Notes: generated from the letters alone by a model not told the origin. A stretch of DNA of 64,000 nucleotides from Eutrophocola sp964503965 (GCA_964503965.1 CAZDCK010000001.1:208164-272163), one strand, 5' to 3'. Numbered from the stretch's first letter, positions 34,831 to 43,928 are shown. A program made the numbers and translations.

Positions 34831-36162
34831 TCAGGTTTTATTGCGCTTTTCATCTTCGGGATCAAACTCGCTGACATCCTCATTGCTGGCTTCGAGCTCA
34901 AATAGCTCTTCTGCCAGCTGGATTAGTTCGCTGCGCCCATCCGCACTGGCTTTTTTCATCTGCACACTGGGAGCATGAATCAGCTTGTTAGTCAGTAGCC
35001 TGGCCATGTTTGCGAGAACCTTTTCAGGCGCTTCTCCCTTTTCAAGTGTCCTGAGCGCTTTTTCCACTTCAGTGTCGCGAATCTGCTCTGCCTTCTGGCG
35101 GAAATTCTTCAGGGTAGAGACTATTCCCAGAGTGCGCTGCTTTTCTTCATAGCTATTCACTCCCTGATCAATGATTCTTTCCGCTTCCCTGGCGGCATCC
35201 TCGCGAGATTTCCTGTTGGCATCAATGACCTGGGACAGGTCATCAACACTGTAAAGATAGATATCCTCCAGTTCCCCGACCTCCGGTTCAATATCACGGG
35301 GAACCGCCAGGTCGACCATAAAAATTGGTTTATGCTTACGCGCTTTCAGCGCTCGCTCAACAGCCCCCTTGCCAAGAATAGGCAACTGGCTGGCGGTTGA
35401 ACTCACCACGATATCGGCTTTCTCCAGTTCCTCGGGGATATCGGAGAACAGCACTTCATCAACACCATACTTCTCTTTCAGCTCCAGTGCCCGTTCCAGG
35501 GTTCTGTTTGCCACAGCCACCTGGCTAACCCCTGCACGCTGCAAATGCTGAACCACCAGTTCAATAGTGCGGCCAGCCCCGATCATCAGAGCACGGGCAC
35601 TGCCAAGGTCGCTGAAGATATGTTCAGCCAGTGTCACGGCAGCGAAGGCGACAGACACCGGGTTTTCGCCAATGGCGGTATCAGTGCGCACCTGCTTGGC
35701 CACAGCAAAGGTTTCTTCAAAAAGACGGCTGAGATTATTGCCAACCGTACCCGCCTCCCTGGCCACCGCATAAGCCGATTTCAACTGCCCAAGTATCTGG
35801 GGCTCTCCCAGCACCATGGAATCGAGGCCACTGGCTACTTTCATGGCATGTCTGACCGCATCAGTGTCTGTGAATACATACAAACACTCATCAAGCTGCT
35901 TCTGCTCCAGGGTATGATATCCGGCCAGCCACTGCTGTAAGTGGCCATGAACAGATTCCAGCGGATCGGCTGCCGCCTTGCCTTGACCCGGCTCACAATA
36001 CAGTTCAGTCCTGTTACAGGTGGAGACAATAACAATTTCATCCAACCCCACATCGGCACACGCCTGCTGCAATGCGTCATGCATTTTTTCGGGTGCAAAC
36101 GCCACCTTCTCGCGTACATCAACGCTGGCGGTGTTATGGTTTATTCCCATGAGGAAGGTGGT
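34831..36162 (-). CDS. hemA: Glutamyl-tRNA reductase
   Basis: HemA reduces glutamyl-tRNA to glutamate-1-semialdehyde, the first step of C5 haem synthesis. The start MTTFLMGINHNTASV at 36162 matches the family; the frame is open to 36201. The catalytic Cys lies in STCNRTELYC, the NADPH domain has MIGAGRTIELVVQHL, and a C-terminal helical dimerisation domain follows. The 443-residue protein is somewhat long because of an acidic tail (FDPEDEKRNKT). It is divergent from the TPR lipoprotein. Confidence 0.96.
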   Translation of the reverse strand, partial: TTFLMGINHNTASVDVREKVAFAPEKMHDALQQACADVGLDEIVIVSTCNRTELYCEPGQGKAAADPLESVHGHLQQWLAGYHTLEQKQLDECLYVFTDTDAVRHAMKVASGLDSMVLGEPQILGQLKSAYAVAREAGTVGNNLSRLFEETFAVAKQVRTDTAIGENPVSVAFAAVTLAEHIFSDLGSARALMIGAGRTIELVVQHLQRAGVSQVAVANRTLERALELKEKYGVDEVLFSDIPEELEKADIVVSSTASQLPILGKGAVERALKARKHKPIFMVDLAVPRDIEPEVGELEDIYLYSVDDLSQVIDANRKSREDAAREAERIIDQGVNSYEEKQRTLGIVSTLKNFRQKAEQIRDTEVEKALRTLEKGEAPEKVLANMARLLTNKLIHAPSVQMKKASADGRSELIQLAEELFELEASNEDVSEFDPEDEKRNKT

Positions 36163-36363
36163 CATTTGGGGCTGTATCCAGGGTTTCCCGGTCAAAAACA
36201 TTCTATTTTACTCAATACGGACCTCTGTGCCTATCAAAGTCCTTTTTCCATGCGGGAACAATTTTTCGGCTCCGGGGGTCTGAAAATCGTGGAGGACCGT
36301 AAAACCAGGCAACACAAGCCATTGAGCACCCCAGCACTAACTAGATATACTGATCCCTATATT

Positions 36364-38178
36364 ATGAGCAGAACATTTATCCCCTCAACGTCCTTACCAT
36401 CCACACTGCTTGCGGCGTCTCTTGCTGTCTTGCTGGTTTCATGTGCCTCGACACCAGAAGATGCCGGGTCCCAAACAGACACAATGACTCTACCGCCGCC
36501 ACGTATGGCGTCGGAAACTGACCCCTCTTCAGATTCAGACGCCCAGGCCCTGCCGCCGGCAGAAGAAATAGCGTACGGCAGCTTTTCTGAAGATGTCCTC
36601 ACCCGGGTCATCATTGCAGAAATGGCAGGTCAGCGTGGCTATAACCAGAAAGCACTGAGCGATTATCTGGCCCTAGCCCGCGAGACCAATGACCTGGGTA
36701 TCATCAAGAGGGCTTCGCGTATTGCCTCTTTCCTGCGTGACGTTCAGGCCGCCATCGAAATGGGTAACCTCTGGCTTACCAGGGAGCCCGAATCCCAGGA
36801 AGCCCTTCGAACCCTGACTTTCCAGATGGTGACGCTGGGTCGCTACCGGGAAGCACTTGGCCATATGACGAAATTGGTCGCCCTTGGCCAGGACGTTGAT
36901 TTCAGGCTGATAACCAATCGTACCGCCGTGGATAACAATGCCGGTCTTGTGATCGACACACTTATCTCGGATTTCGAAAATCTTCTGGCCAGCTACCCGG
37001 ACAACCAGTCTTTACAGCTGGCCCTGGCACACCTCTATCACCAGAACGACCAGGTGGAAGCTTCATATACCCAGGTCAGGTCACTGGCCAAAGAGATGGA
37101 AAACAACCCGGAAGTGGTTATTCTCGAAGTTGAATTACTGGAACAGATGGGGGAGCCGGATAAAGCCCGTCGACGCCTGCAACAGGCCCTGCGCAACAAT
37201 GAGAATCACAAACAGCTGCGCTTCCAGTATGCCCGAAAACTGGTGGATGAAGAGCGCTACAGGGATGCACGGGACCAGTTTGAAATCATCGTCGAGCAGG
37301 ACCCTGAAGACTATGACATGCTCTACTCTCTTGCCCTGCTCAGCATGGAAATCAACATGCTTAGTGAAGCACGATCCTACTTCCAGCGCCTGGTGGACAA
37401 TGCCCAGCGCCTGGATGATGCGCATTACTATCTTGGATTTATCAATGCCCAGGAAAACAAACCCGATGAGGCCATTAATCATTTTTTCAATGTGAATTCC
37501 GGAGGCAACTTCCTGCAGGCCCAGCGCAGCCTGACCGAACTCATGATTCGGGCCGGGCGTTACAATGAAGTCAAATCCCGCCTGCAAAACATCCGCTTCA
37601 GAAATCCTGACTACAACATTGCCCTGCTTACCATGGAAGCCAACGTGCTCATGGATGAAGGATTTATGACGGAAGCCGGTACAGTTCTCAACAATGCGGT
37701 TGGCGCCTTTCCCAACAACCTGCAATTACTGTTTCTGCGGTCCATCTATAACCAGGAAACGAACGACCTTGAACAAATGGAAGATGACCTGCGCAGAATC
37801 ATCCAGCTAAACCCCAACAACCCGGTTGCCTACAATACACTCGGTTATTTCCTCGCCGACAGTACCAATCGCTATGATGAAGCCTACAACCTCATCACGC
37901 GGGCAATAGAACTGGCCCCTAATGATCCTGCCATAATCGACAGCCTTGGCTGGGTCCAGTATCGACTGGGCCGTTTCGACGATGCCAGGGAAAATCTGGA
38001 AAAAGCCTACGAGTTGTTCCCTGATCACGAAGTCGCGGCACATCTGGGCGAAGTACTCTGGGTAATGGGTGATCGTTCCGGCGCCAGGAAAATCTGGCGG
38101 GAAGGACTGGACTCCCAGCCTGGCAGTGAATATATCCGCAGTACCATGGAGCGGCTCACTTCTGATCCAAGCAGCTGA
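36364..38178 (+). CDS. TPR-repeat lipoprotein
   Basis: The ATG at 36364 gives a lipoprotein signal ending in LVSC (Cys27); the open frame extends to 35941 but that part overlaps hemA and is not coding. The 604-residue product then contains an Ala/Pro-rich linker and about ten or more tetratricopeptide repeats, for instance 'ALAHLYHQNDQVEASYTQ', 'YNTLGYFLADSTNRYDEA' and 'IDSLGWVQYRLGRFDDA'. Such proteins precede lolB in Pseudomonas (PA4667-type). It probably works in the envelope as a scaffold; the partner is unknown. Confidence 0.86.
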   Translation: MSRTFIPSTSLPSTLLAASLAVLLVSCASTPEDAGSQTDTMTLPPPRMASETDPSSDSDAQALPPAEEIAYGSFSEDVLTRVIIAEMAGQRGYNQKALSDYLALARETNDLGIIKRASRIASFLRDVQAAIEMGNLWLTREPESQEALRTLTFQMVTLGRYREALGHMTKLVALGQDVDFRLITNRTAVDNNAGLVIDTLISDFENLLASYPDNQSLQLALAHLYHQNDQVEASYTQVRSLAKEMENNPEVVILEVELLEQMGEPDKARRRLQQALRNNENHKQLRFQYARKLVDEERYRDARDQFEIIVEQDPEDYDMLYSLALLSMEINMLSEARSYFQRLVDNAQRLDDAHYYLGFINAQENKPDEAINHFFNVNSGGNFLQAQRSLTELMIRAGRYNEVKSRLQNIRFRNPDYNIALLTMEANVLMDEGFMTEAGTVLNNAVGAFPNNLQLLFLRSIYNQETNDLEQMEDDLRRIIQLNPNNPVAYNTLGYFLADSTNRYDEAYNLITRAIELAPNDPAIIDSLGWVQYRLGRFDDARENLEKAYELFPDHEVAAHLGEVLWVMGDRSGARKIWREGLDSQPGSEYIRSTMERLTSDPSS

Positions 38179-38190
38179 CTATTTCCCAAC

Positions 38191-38809
38191 ATGCTCCTTC
38201 CGTCTTCTTGTGCCGTTTTTCCTGGTACTGGGCCTTGGCGCCTGTAGCAACCTGTCACCGGTTTCGGGCCCTGAGCCTGTCCCTGGTTACCAGCAGGACC
38301 TGCTGCAACTGGAGCAATGGTCATTGCGCGGCCGTCTCAATATCCGCGACACAGACCGTGCTGAGACAATCAATATCAGCTGGGATCAATCCGGCTCAAC
38401 CTATGACATAAACCTGAGCGGTACCCTGGGCCTGGGTGCTGTACATATCAAAGGATCAGATGCAGGCGTTCTGGTGGAAAAGGGCCGTGAACCACCGCTG
38501 ATGGCTGACAGTCTGGAGGCACTCGGCAATGAACTCCTTGGCTATGCCTTTCCTGCCAGGGAACTGCTTTACTGGATTCGTGCCCTGCCGGCACCCGATA
38601 ACCGGCCAGAGATAAGCCTGAATCCCCAGGGACTTACAGCCACGCTGTCCCAGGCGGATGCGTCCGGACGGCACTGGGAAATGCAGTATGACCGCTATAC
38701 CACAGTAGAGGGTTATATCCTGCCGGGAAGAATCCGCCTGGAGCAAGCGCCCTATCGACTGACGTTCCTGATCTCGGACTGGCAGAACCTCACCCAGGAG
38801 GCTCCGTGA
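38191..38809 (+). CDS. lolB: Outer-membrane lipoprotein insertion protein LolB (start out of frame)
   Basis: LolB receives lipoproteins from LolA and inserts them into the outer membrane. The coding frame has the lipobox GLGAC, 'WSLRGRLNIRD' and 'NLSGTLGLGAVHIKG', with the C-terminal 'RIRLEQAPYRLTFLISDW'. The frame is open from 38069 but contains no good start: only GTG codons at 38126 and 38210. The ATG at 38191, 12 bases after the previous stop, is out of frame by one base. Removing one base from the next few would give MLLRLLVPFFLVLGLGAC or a similar perfect signal peptide. Sequence error or real mutation is possible. It overlaps ispE by four bases. Confidence 0.85.
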
Positions 38810-39690
38810 ATACCCTGGAACTGCCGGCCCCGGCCAAACTCAACCTCTTCCTGCATATTACCGGTCGCCGGGCCGATGGCTATCATGATCTGCAAACGGT
38901 TTTCCAGATTCTTGATCGATGCGACACTCTTGAATTCTCACGGCTGGAATACACTGGAATACGTTTTACCTGCAGCGATCCGGCCCTGCAGGCCGATGAC
39001 AACCTGGTTTTGCGTGCCGCCCGGCTCCTGGAAGAGGAATTACGACCAAAGCGGGGCGCCCTTATACATCTGGAAAAAATTCTCCCCATGGGAGGCGGTG
39101 TTGGTGGTGGCAGCTCAGATGCAGCCACTACGCTGGTCGGCCTGAATTCACTCTGGAACGGCGACCTGACGATCGAGGAACTGGCCAGACTGGGGCTTGC
39201 CCTGGGCGCCGATGTACCAGTCTTCATAAAGGGTTTCTCGGCCTGGGCCGAGGGCGTGGGTGAAAACCTGCAAGTGATTGATTTACCGGAGCGTTGGTAT
39301 CTGGTTCTGACCCCCGATTGCCATGTCTCTACAGGAGAAGTTTTTTCCCATCCGGAATTGACAAGGAACACTCTCCCCATCAAAATAGCCGCCTTTCCGT
39401 TTTCGGGCAGTAAAAATGACTGCGAAATGCTGGTCAGCAGCCTTTATTTACCAGTAAGAAGGGCACTGAACTGGTTGTCCGGCTTTGGTGAAGCACGCAT
39501 GACTGGCACCGGAGCCAGTGTTTTCGCGGCTTTCGAGACGGAAGCAGAAGCACAACAGGTGTTGGCACAAGCAGAATTACTGAACGAAGCGGATACAGGG
39601 CCAGGCAATGTATCCGCTTTTGTCGCAAAAGGAGTGAATGAATCTCCCCTTCACCCAGCTTTGCGCAAGGTTTGTCAAAACCTCGTGTAA
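38806..39690 (+). CDS. ispE: 4-diphosphocytidyl-2-C-methylerythritol kinase
   Basis: IspE phosphorylates CDP-methylerythritol in the MEP isoprenoid pathway. The 294-residue product begins with a GTG start in the GTGA overlap with lolB. It has the GHMP kinase signatures PAPAKLNLFLHITGRR, 'PMGGGVGGGSSDAATTL' and GTGASVFAAF. The gene lies before tRNA-Gln and prs, as in Pseudomonas. Confidence 0.96.
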   Translation: MNTLELPAPAKLNLFLHITGRRADGYHDLQTVFQILDRCDTLEFSRLEYTGIRFTCSDPALQADDNLVLRAARLLEEELRPKRGALIHLEKILPMGGGVGGGSSDAATTLVGLNSLWNGDLTIEELARLGLALGADVPVFIKGFSAWAEGVGENLQVIDLPERWYLVLTPDCHVSTGEVFSHPELTRNTLPIKIAAFPFSGSKNDCEMLVSSLYLPVRRALNWLSGFGEARMTGTGASVFAAFETEAEAQQVLAQAELLNEADTGPGNVSAFVAKGVNESPLHPALRKVCQNLV

Positions 39691-39701
39691 CGATTTTTCA
39701 G

Positions 39702-39790
39702 TTTAAGCGACAGCAGGTTTTTCGCTGGCGACAAGTGGCAAGGTTAACAGACACAAGGTTTTGTTTTCTCTTTCCAGACATGATTTTGGT
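39702..39790 (+). repeat. Tandem repeat unit A with tRNA-Gln-like 5' half
   Basis: This is the first of two nearly identical 88-89-base units directly before tRNA-Gln. It contains GGCGACAAGTGGCAAGGT and CACAAGGTTTTG, matching the D-arm and anticodon region of the downstream tRNA-Gln (GTCGCCAAGTGGTAAGG and CACAAGGTTTTG) except for an insertion of about eight bases (TTAACAGA). The rest of the unit (TTTTCTCTTTCCAGACATGA) does not resemble a tRNA 3' half, so it cannot be functional. Confidence 0.8.
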
Positions 39791-39879
39791 TTTAGCGACA
39801 GCAGACTTTTCGGTTGTCGAAAAGTGGCAAGGTTAACAGGCACAAGGTTTTGTTTTCTCTTTCCAGACATGATTTTGGT
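39791..39879 (+). repeat. Tandem repeat unit B with tRNA-Gln-like 5' half
   Basis: This is the second copy of the 89-base unit. It has GTCGAAAAGTGGCAAGGT and GCACAAGGTTTTG, and the same non-tRNA spacer as unit A. The beginning of a third unit (TTTAGCGACAGCAGAA, 39880) leads straight into the genuine tRNA-Gln gene. Confidence 0.8.
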
Positions 39880-39900
39880 TTTAGCGACAGCAGAATTAAT

Positions 39901-39975
39901 TGGGGTGTCGCCAAGTGGTAAGGCACAAGGTTTTGATCCTTGCATGCGGAGGTTCGAATCCTCCCACCCCAGCCA
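39901..39975 (+). tRNA. tRNA-Gln (anticodon TTG)
   Basis: A complete cloverleaf is visible. The acceptor stem TGGGGTG pairs with CACCCCA, the anticodon loop TTTTGAT contains TTG, the T-arm is GGAGGTTCGAATCCTCC, and the CCA end is encoded. Position between ispE and prs is conserved in related genomes. It follows two partial, decayed copies. Confidence 0.96.
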
Positions 39976-40047
39976 TATTTTTATAGGCCTGAGACACTGT
40001 ATAAACAAGTCCGATCAAGTAATAAAGCGAGATCCAGGAATAGAGCT

Positions 40048-40998
40048 ATGCCTAACAACCTGATGGTATTCAGCGGGAACGCCAACCCCGAACTGGCGGA
40101 TAAAGTCTGTAAATGGCTGGGCGTCCCTCTGGGTCGGGCAGAAGTACAGAAATTCAGTGATGGCGAAATCAGCGTGGAGCTGAATGAGAATGTTCGCGGC
40201 CAGGATGTCTTTATCATCCAGCCAACCTGCTCACCCACCAATAGTAATCTCATGGAACTGCTATTGATGGCCGATGCTCTCCATCGCTCTTCTGCTAACC
40301 GTATTACCGCTGTCATCCCCTATTTCGGCTATGCCCGCCAGGATCGCCGTGTACGCTCAGCCCGCGTGCCAATCAGCGCCAAGGTAGTCGCCGACATGAT
40401 TACCGCCGTTGGTGTGGATCGCGTACTGACTGTCGATCTGCATGCTGAACAGATACAGGGCTTCTTCCGCGTTCCAGTTGATAACGTCTATGCCTCACCC
40501 GTCCTTGTGGATGAAGTGATTCGAAACAATTACAAGGACCTGATGGTTGTCTCACCGGATATTGGCGGTGTGGTCAGGGCCAGGGCCTTCGCCAAGCAAC
40601 TGGATATCGATCTGGCCATCATCGACAAACGTCGTCCTAAGGCCAACGAATCCCAGGTCATGCACCTGATCGGTGAAGTAAAAGACCGCACGTGTCTTAT
40701 CGTTGACGACATGGTCGATACTGCTGGCACATTATGTAAAGCCGCAGATGCACTGAAAGCACAAGGTGCCAAAAAGGTCATTGCCTACTGTACTCACCCG
40801 ATCCTGTCGGGCAATGCCATGGACAATATCAATAATTCCTCCCTGGACACACTGGTAGTCACCGACACTATTCCGCTGTCCGAGGAAGCAAGGAAATGCA
40901 AGAAGATACGCCAGCTCACCATGGGTAAATTCCTGGGGGAGTCCATCAGGCGTGTCAGCAATGAAGAATCTGTGAGTGCCATGTTTGACAACACCTAG
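40048..40998 (+). CDS. prs: Ribose-phosphate pyrophosphokinase
   Basis: Prs makes PRPP from ribose-5-phosphate and ATP for nucleotides, His and Trp. The start at 40048 follows AGGAA; the frame is open through the tRNA to 39940 by chance. The 316-residue product has ATP-site KFSDGEISVEL, the flexible loop YARQDRRVRSARVPI, and the PRPP loop VDDMVDTAGTL. It is the housekeeping copy; a diverged paralogue lies at 48461. Confidence 0.97.
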   Translation: MPNNLMVFSGNANPELADKVCKWLGVPLGRAEVQKFSDGEISVELNENVRGQDVFIIQPTCSPTNSNLMELLLMADALHRSSANRITAVIPYFGYARQDRRVRSARVPISAKVVADMITAVGVDRVLTVDLHAEQIQGFFRVPVDNVYASPVLVDEVIRNNYKDLMVVSPDIGGVVRARAFAKQLDIDLAIIDKRRPKANESQVMHLIGEVKDRTCLIVDDMVDTAGTLCKAADALKAQGAKKVIAYCTHPILSGNAMDNINNSSLDTLVVTDTIPLSEEARKCKKIRQLTMGKFLGESIRRVSNEESVSAMFDNT

Positions 40999-41028
40999 GT
41001 GTTAAAACAGGCGCAGCAGTGCAAGAGT

Positions 41029-41068
41029 TCCCCGGATACTGGTCGCAAGTTTTCGGGGATATTTTTTT
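41029..41068 (+). terminator. Rho-independent terminator of prs
   Basis: A stem TCCCCG/CGGGGA (six pairs, with a long loop) precedes TATTTTTTT. The loop may fold internally. It starts 31 bases after the prs stop. Confidence 0.55.
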
Positions 41069-41164
41069 AATAGCAACTTATAGCGGTAACAAGCGAAGCA
41101 GGAAGACGCCTGGTTTTCAAGAGCCGGCCGCCCTCCCAAATCGTTAATCCGCGAGGATTACATT

Positions 41165-41845
41165 ATGTCAAAACAAGAATTCATCCTGGAAGCCAAATCC
41201 AGATCAGATGTGGGGAAAGGTGCGAGCCGCCGCCTGCGTCGTCTCGAAGGCGAGCTTCCTGCCATCGTTTACGGTGCCGGCAAAGATCCCGTTAGCATCA
41301 CATTACGCCACGATGACCTGTTTCATTCTCTGGAGAATGAAGCATTCTTCTCGTCCATCCTTGATCTGGTCATTGATGGCAAGAAAGAAAGCGTTGTACT
41401 GAAAGACCTTCAGCGTCACCCGGCCAAGCAGTTGCTTATCCACGCTGACTTTCTTCGCGTGCGTTCAGACGTTGCCCTGACAGTAAATGTCCCGCTCCAC
41501 TTCATCAACGAAGAAAAGTGTGTGGGTGTGAAGCTGGAAAATGGACAGATCATCACCTCCATGAACGAACTGCAGGTTAGCTGTCTGCCAAAAGACCTGC
41601 CCGAGTACATCGAAGTGGACATGCTGGACATCCATGTAGGTGACATCATCCATATCTCCGATCTGAAACTGCCTGAAGGCGTAACCAGCGTTGAGCTATC
41701 ACATGGAGAAGAAAACGACCACGCTGTCGTTTCTGTTTCCGAGATTCGTGAGCGTTCCGTTGAGGTGCCTGAAGCTGCTGATGAAGCTGGTGAAGGCGAT
41801 AGCGGTGCTGATGATACTTCAGGTGACGAAGACGCCAGCGAATAA
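41165..41845 (+). CDS. rplY: 50S ribosomal protein L25/CTC
   Basis: L25 binds 5S rRNA. This is the long TL5/CTC form: 226 residues with the N-terminal L25 domain (GKGASRRLRRLEGELPAIVYG, DVALTVNVPLHF) and a C-terminal TL5 domain ending in an acidic, low-complexity tail (DEAGEGDSGADDTSGDEDASE). A GAGGATT site lies just before the ATG. It lies between prs and pth, the usual order. Confidence 0.96.
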   Translation: MSKQEFILEAKSRSDVGKGASRRLRRLEGELPAIVYGAGKDPVSITLRHDDLFHSLENEAFFSSILDLVIDGKKESVVLKDLQRHPAKQLLIHADFLRVRSDVALTVNVPLHFINEEKCVGVKLENGQIITSMNELQVSCLPKDLPEYIEVDMLDIHVGDIIHISDLKLPEGVTSVELSHGEENDHAVVSVSEIRERSVEVPEAADEAGEGDSGADDTSGDEDASE

Positions 41846-41869
41846 TCATCGGGTGTTTTGGCACCTGTG

Positions 41870-42484
41870 ATGAGTAATGGCATCAAACTGATTGTTGGCC
41901 TGGGAAATCCGGGCCAACAATACCGCTTTACCCGCCATAACGCTGGGGCCATGTTCGTGGAATCTCTCTGCGATGATTACCGGGGTGAACTGCGACCTGA
42001 TTCCAAATTCTTTGGCCTGGTCGACAAGATTATTGTCGACAGCAGCGATATTCGCCTGCTGTTTCCGACAACCTTCATGAACAAAAGCGGTCAGGCAGTC
42101 TCCGCTATTGCCCGATATTTTGACATTCCCCCCGAACAAATCCTGGTGGCCTATGATGAACTGGATCTCCCTGTAGGAACGACACGCCTGAAAACCGGTG
42201 GTGGCCATGGCGGCCACAATGGTGTCAGGGACATCATCAAGGCACTGGGTTCACCGGATTTCCATCGCCTTCGCATAGGCATTGGACGACCAAGAGGGAA
42301 AGGTATCGACTACGTACTGGGCATACCTTCCAAACAGGAAGCAGATGCCATCCAGGACAATATTGATGAGGCCATTCGCCTGGTCCCCATGCTGATGGCA
42401 GGTGACTTCCAGAAAGCCATGGGACAATTACATACAAAGCCGGAAAAGGCCGAGACCAAAAAGGAAAACACCGATGGGAATTAA
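41870..42484 (+). CDS. pth: Peptidyl-tRNA hydrolase
   Basis: Pth recycles peptidyl-tRNA released from stalled ribosomes. The product has KLIVGLGNPGQQYRFTRHNAG with the catalytic His, MNKSGQAV, and DELDLPVG followed by GGHGGHNGVRDI. The ATG at 41870 is preferred to the upstream TTG (41858) and GTG (41867). It overlaps ychF by 11 bases, indicating coupling. It has 204 residues. Confidence 0.96.
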   Translation: MSNGIKLIVGLGNPGQQYRFTRHNAGAMFVESLCDDYRGELRPDSKFFGLVDKIIVDSSDIRLLFPTTFMNKSGQAVSAIARYFDIPPEQILVAYDELDLPVGTTRLKTGGGHGGHNGVRDIIKALGSPDFHRLRIGIGRPRGKGIDYVLGIPSKQEADAIQDNIDEAIRLVPMLMAGDFQKAMGQLHTKPEKAETKKENTDGN

Positions 42485-43565
42485 ATGTGGAATTGTGGGA
42501 CTGCCAAATGTTGGCAAATCCACGTTGTTCAACGCCCTGACTGAAGCCGGTATTGCGGCAGAGAACTTTCCCTTCTGCACCATAGAACCCAACTCGGGTA
42601 TCGTGCCTATTCCTGATCCCAGGCTCGATGCCTTGTCAGAAATTGTCCAGCCGCAAAACACCATTCCCACCACCATGGAGTTTGTCGATATTGCCGGTCT
42701 GGTGGCTGGTGCGTCCAGGGGAGAAGGCCTGGGTAACCAGTTCCTGGCCAACATCCGTGAAACTGATGCCATTGCCCATGTTGTCCGCTGCTTTGAAGAT
42801 GATAACGTAGTCCATGTGGCTGCCAGCATTGACCCGAAAAATGATATTGAAATCATCAACACGGAACTCGCTCTGGCAGATCTGGAAACCGTGCAAAAAG
42901 CCTATGACAAGGTAGTCCGTGTTGCCAAGAGCGGTGATAAGGATGCACAGAAACAGGCAGCCCTGCTGGACATGGTCCAGAACCATCTGGACGGTGGTAA
43001 CCCTGTACGAAGCCTGGGTCTGGATGAGGCCCAACTGGCAGATCTCTACACCTTGCACCTGCTCACCGTGAAACCCACCATGTATATCGCCAACGTCGAC
43101 GAAGACGGCTTCGAGAACAACTCCCACCTGGACGTTGTTCGGGAAATTGCGGAAGTAGAGGGCGCTGAAGTCGTGGTCGTCTGTAACAAACTGGAATCAG
43201 AAATTGCGGAACTTGCTGCCGATGAAAAACTGGAATTTCTCCAGGAGATGGGCATGAATGAACCGGGGCTTGATCGTGTGATTCGCGCCGGATATGCCCT
43301 ACTCGGCCTGCAGACCTACTTCACAGCCGGGGAAAAGGAAGTACGGGCCTGGACAGTTAAAGTAGGTGCGACCGCCCCCAAAGCCGCTGCGGTCATTCAT
43401 ACGGACTTTGAAAAAGGCTTTATCCGCGCGGAAGTGGTCGGATACGACGACTTCATCACCAACAAGGGTGAACAGGGAGCCAAGGATGCAGGCAAATGGC
43501 GCCTGGAAGGGAAGGATTACATCGTCCAGGATGGTGATGTTATCCACTTCCGTTTCAACGTTTGA
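42474..43565 (+). CDS. ychF: Redox-regulated ATPase YchF
   Basis: YchF (OLA1) is an Obg-related ATPase that binds ribosomes and modulates oxidative-stress responses. The 363-residue product starts MGIKCGIVGLPNVGKSTLFN, has DIAGLVAGASRGEGLGN, and CNKLE in place of NKxD, the change that favours ATP over GTP. The C-terminal TGS domain has 'VRAWTVKVGATAPKAAAVIH' and 'HFRFNV'. It overlaps pth. Confidence 0.97.
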   Translation: MGIKCGIVGLPNVGKSTLFNALTEAGIAAENFPFCTIEPNSGIVPIPDPRLDALSEIVQPQNTIPTTMEFVDIAGLVAGASRGEGLGNQFLANIRETDAIAHVVRCFEDDNVVHVAASIDPKNDIEIINTELALADLETVQKAYDKVVRVAKSGDKDAQKQAALLDMVQNHLDGGNPVRSLGLDEAQLADLYTLHLLTVKPTMYIANVDEDGFENNSHLDVVREIAEVEGAEVVVVCNKLESEIAELAADEKLEFLQEMGMNEPGLDRVIRAGYALLGLQTYFTAGEKEVRAWTVKVGATAPKAAAVIHTDFEKGFIRAEVVGYDDFITNKGEQGAKDAGKWRLEGKDYIVQDGDVIHFRFNV

Positions 43566-43753
43566 TAATGGCTTAATATCTGCCCCTAATTCTTGACTTT
43601 TCAGGGGGTTATGACGAAAATGCGCATCCCTTGTGGCGGTCGAAACAAATCATTCACGTCATAAGGGCGTCTAGTGTGAGTGTGCATAAGATAGGTGCGA
43701 AAATTTGTGTTTTTAGCGCAGGCGAATACAGACACACGTTGAGCAGGAAAACA

Positions 43754-43782
43754 GAAATTTTCGCAATCAGATTGTGTACAAT
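43754..43782 (+). promoter_or_regulatory. Candidate tRNA-Met promoter
   Basis: A TACAAT -10 box (43777-43782) is followed by a GC-rich discriminator (AGGCGGCCGC), typical of stable-RNA promoters under stringent control. The -35 (about 43754-43759) is poor, so the call is weak. The 43566-43753 stretch before it shows no gene. Confidence 0.4.
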
Positions 43783-43805
43783 AGGCGGCCGCAACAGAGA
43801 ATTAA

Positions 43806-43882
43806 GGCTACGTAGCTCAGCCGGTTAGAGCACAGCATTCATAATGCTGGGGTCGGTGGTTCAAGTCCACCCGTAGCTACCA
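43806..43882 (+). tRNA. tRNA-Met (elongator, anticodon CAT)
   Basis: The 77-base gene begins GGCTACGTAGCTCAGCCGGT and has the anticodon loop TTCATAA, a GGTTCAAGTCC T-arm and an encoded CCA end. It closely resembles the elongator tRNA-Met of E. coli; initiator features (three G:C pairs in the anticodon stem, unpaired C1) are absent. Confidence 0.96.
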
Positions 43883-43890
43883 TATAAAAC

Positions 43891-43928
43891 AAGCACTTAG
43901 CGGGAATACGCTAGGTGCTTTTTTATTT
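43891..43928 (+). terminator. Terminator of tRNA-Met
   Basis: A 12-base-pair stem (AAGCACTTAGCG with CGCTAGGTGCTT, one mismatch/wobble) has a six-base loop and is followed by TTTTATTT, eight bases after the tRNA. Confidence 0.88.

Noticed and set aside
35941..36363. An N-terminal extension of the TPR lipoprotein
   Set aside because: The extension is antisense to hemA, and the ATG at 36364 gives a clean lipoprotein signal.
39702..39879. The two 88-89-base repeats as a CRISPR array
   Set aside because: The units are contiguous and nearly identical along their full length, without variable spacers, and match the neighbouring tRNA.
39940..40047. An N-terminal extension of prs through tRNA-Gln
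   Set aside because: The frame is open by chance; AGGAA and the conserved start place the gene at 40048.
43806..43928. tRNA-Met as an integration site
   Set aside because: No integrase and no repeat of the tRNA 3' end were seen downstream.
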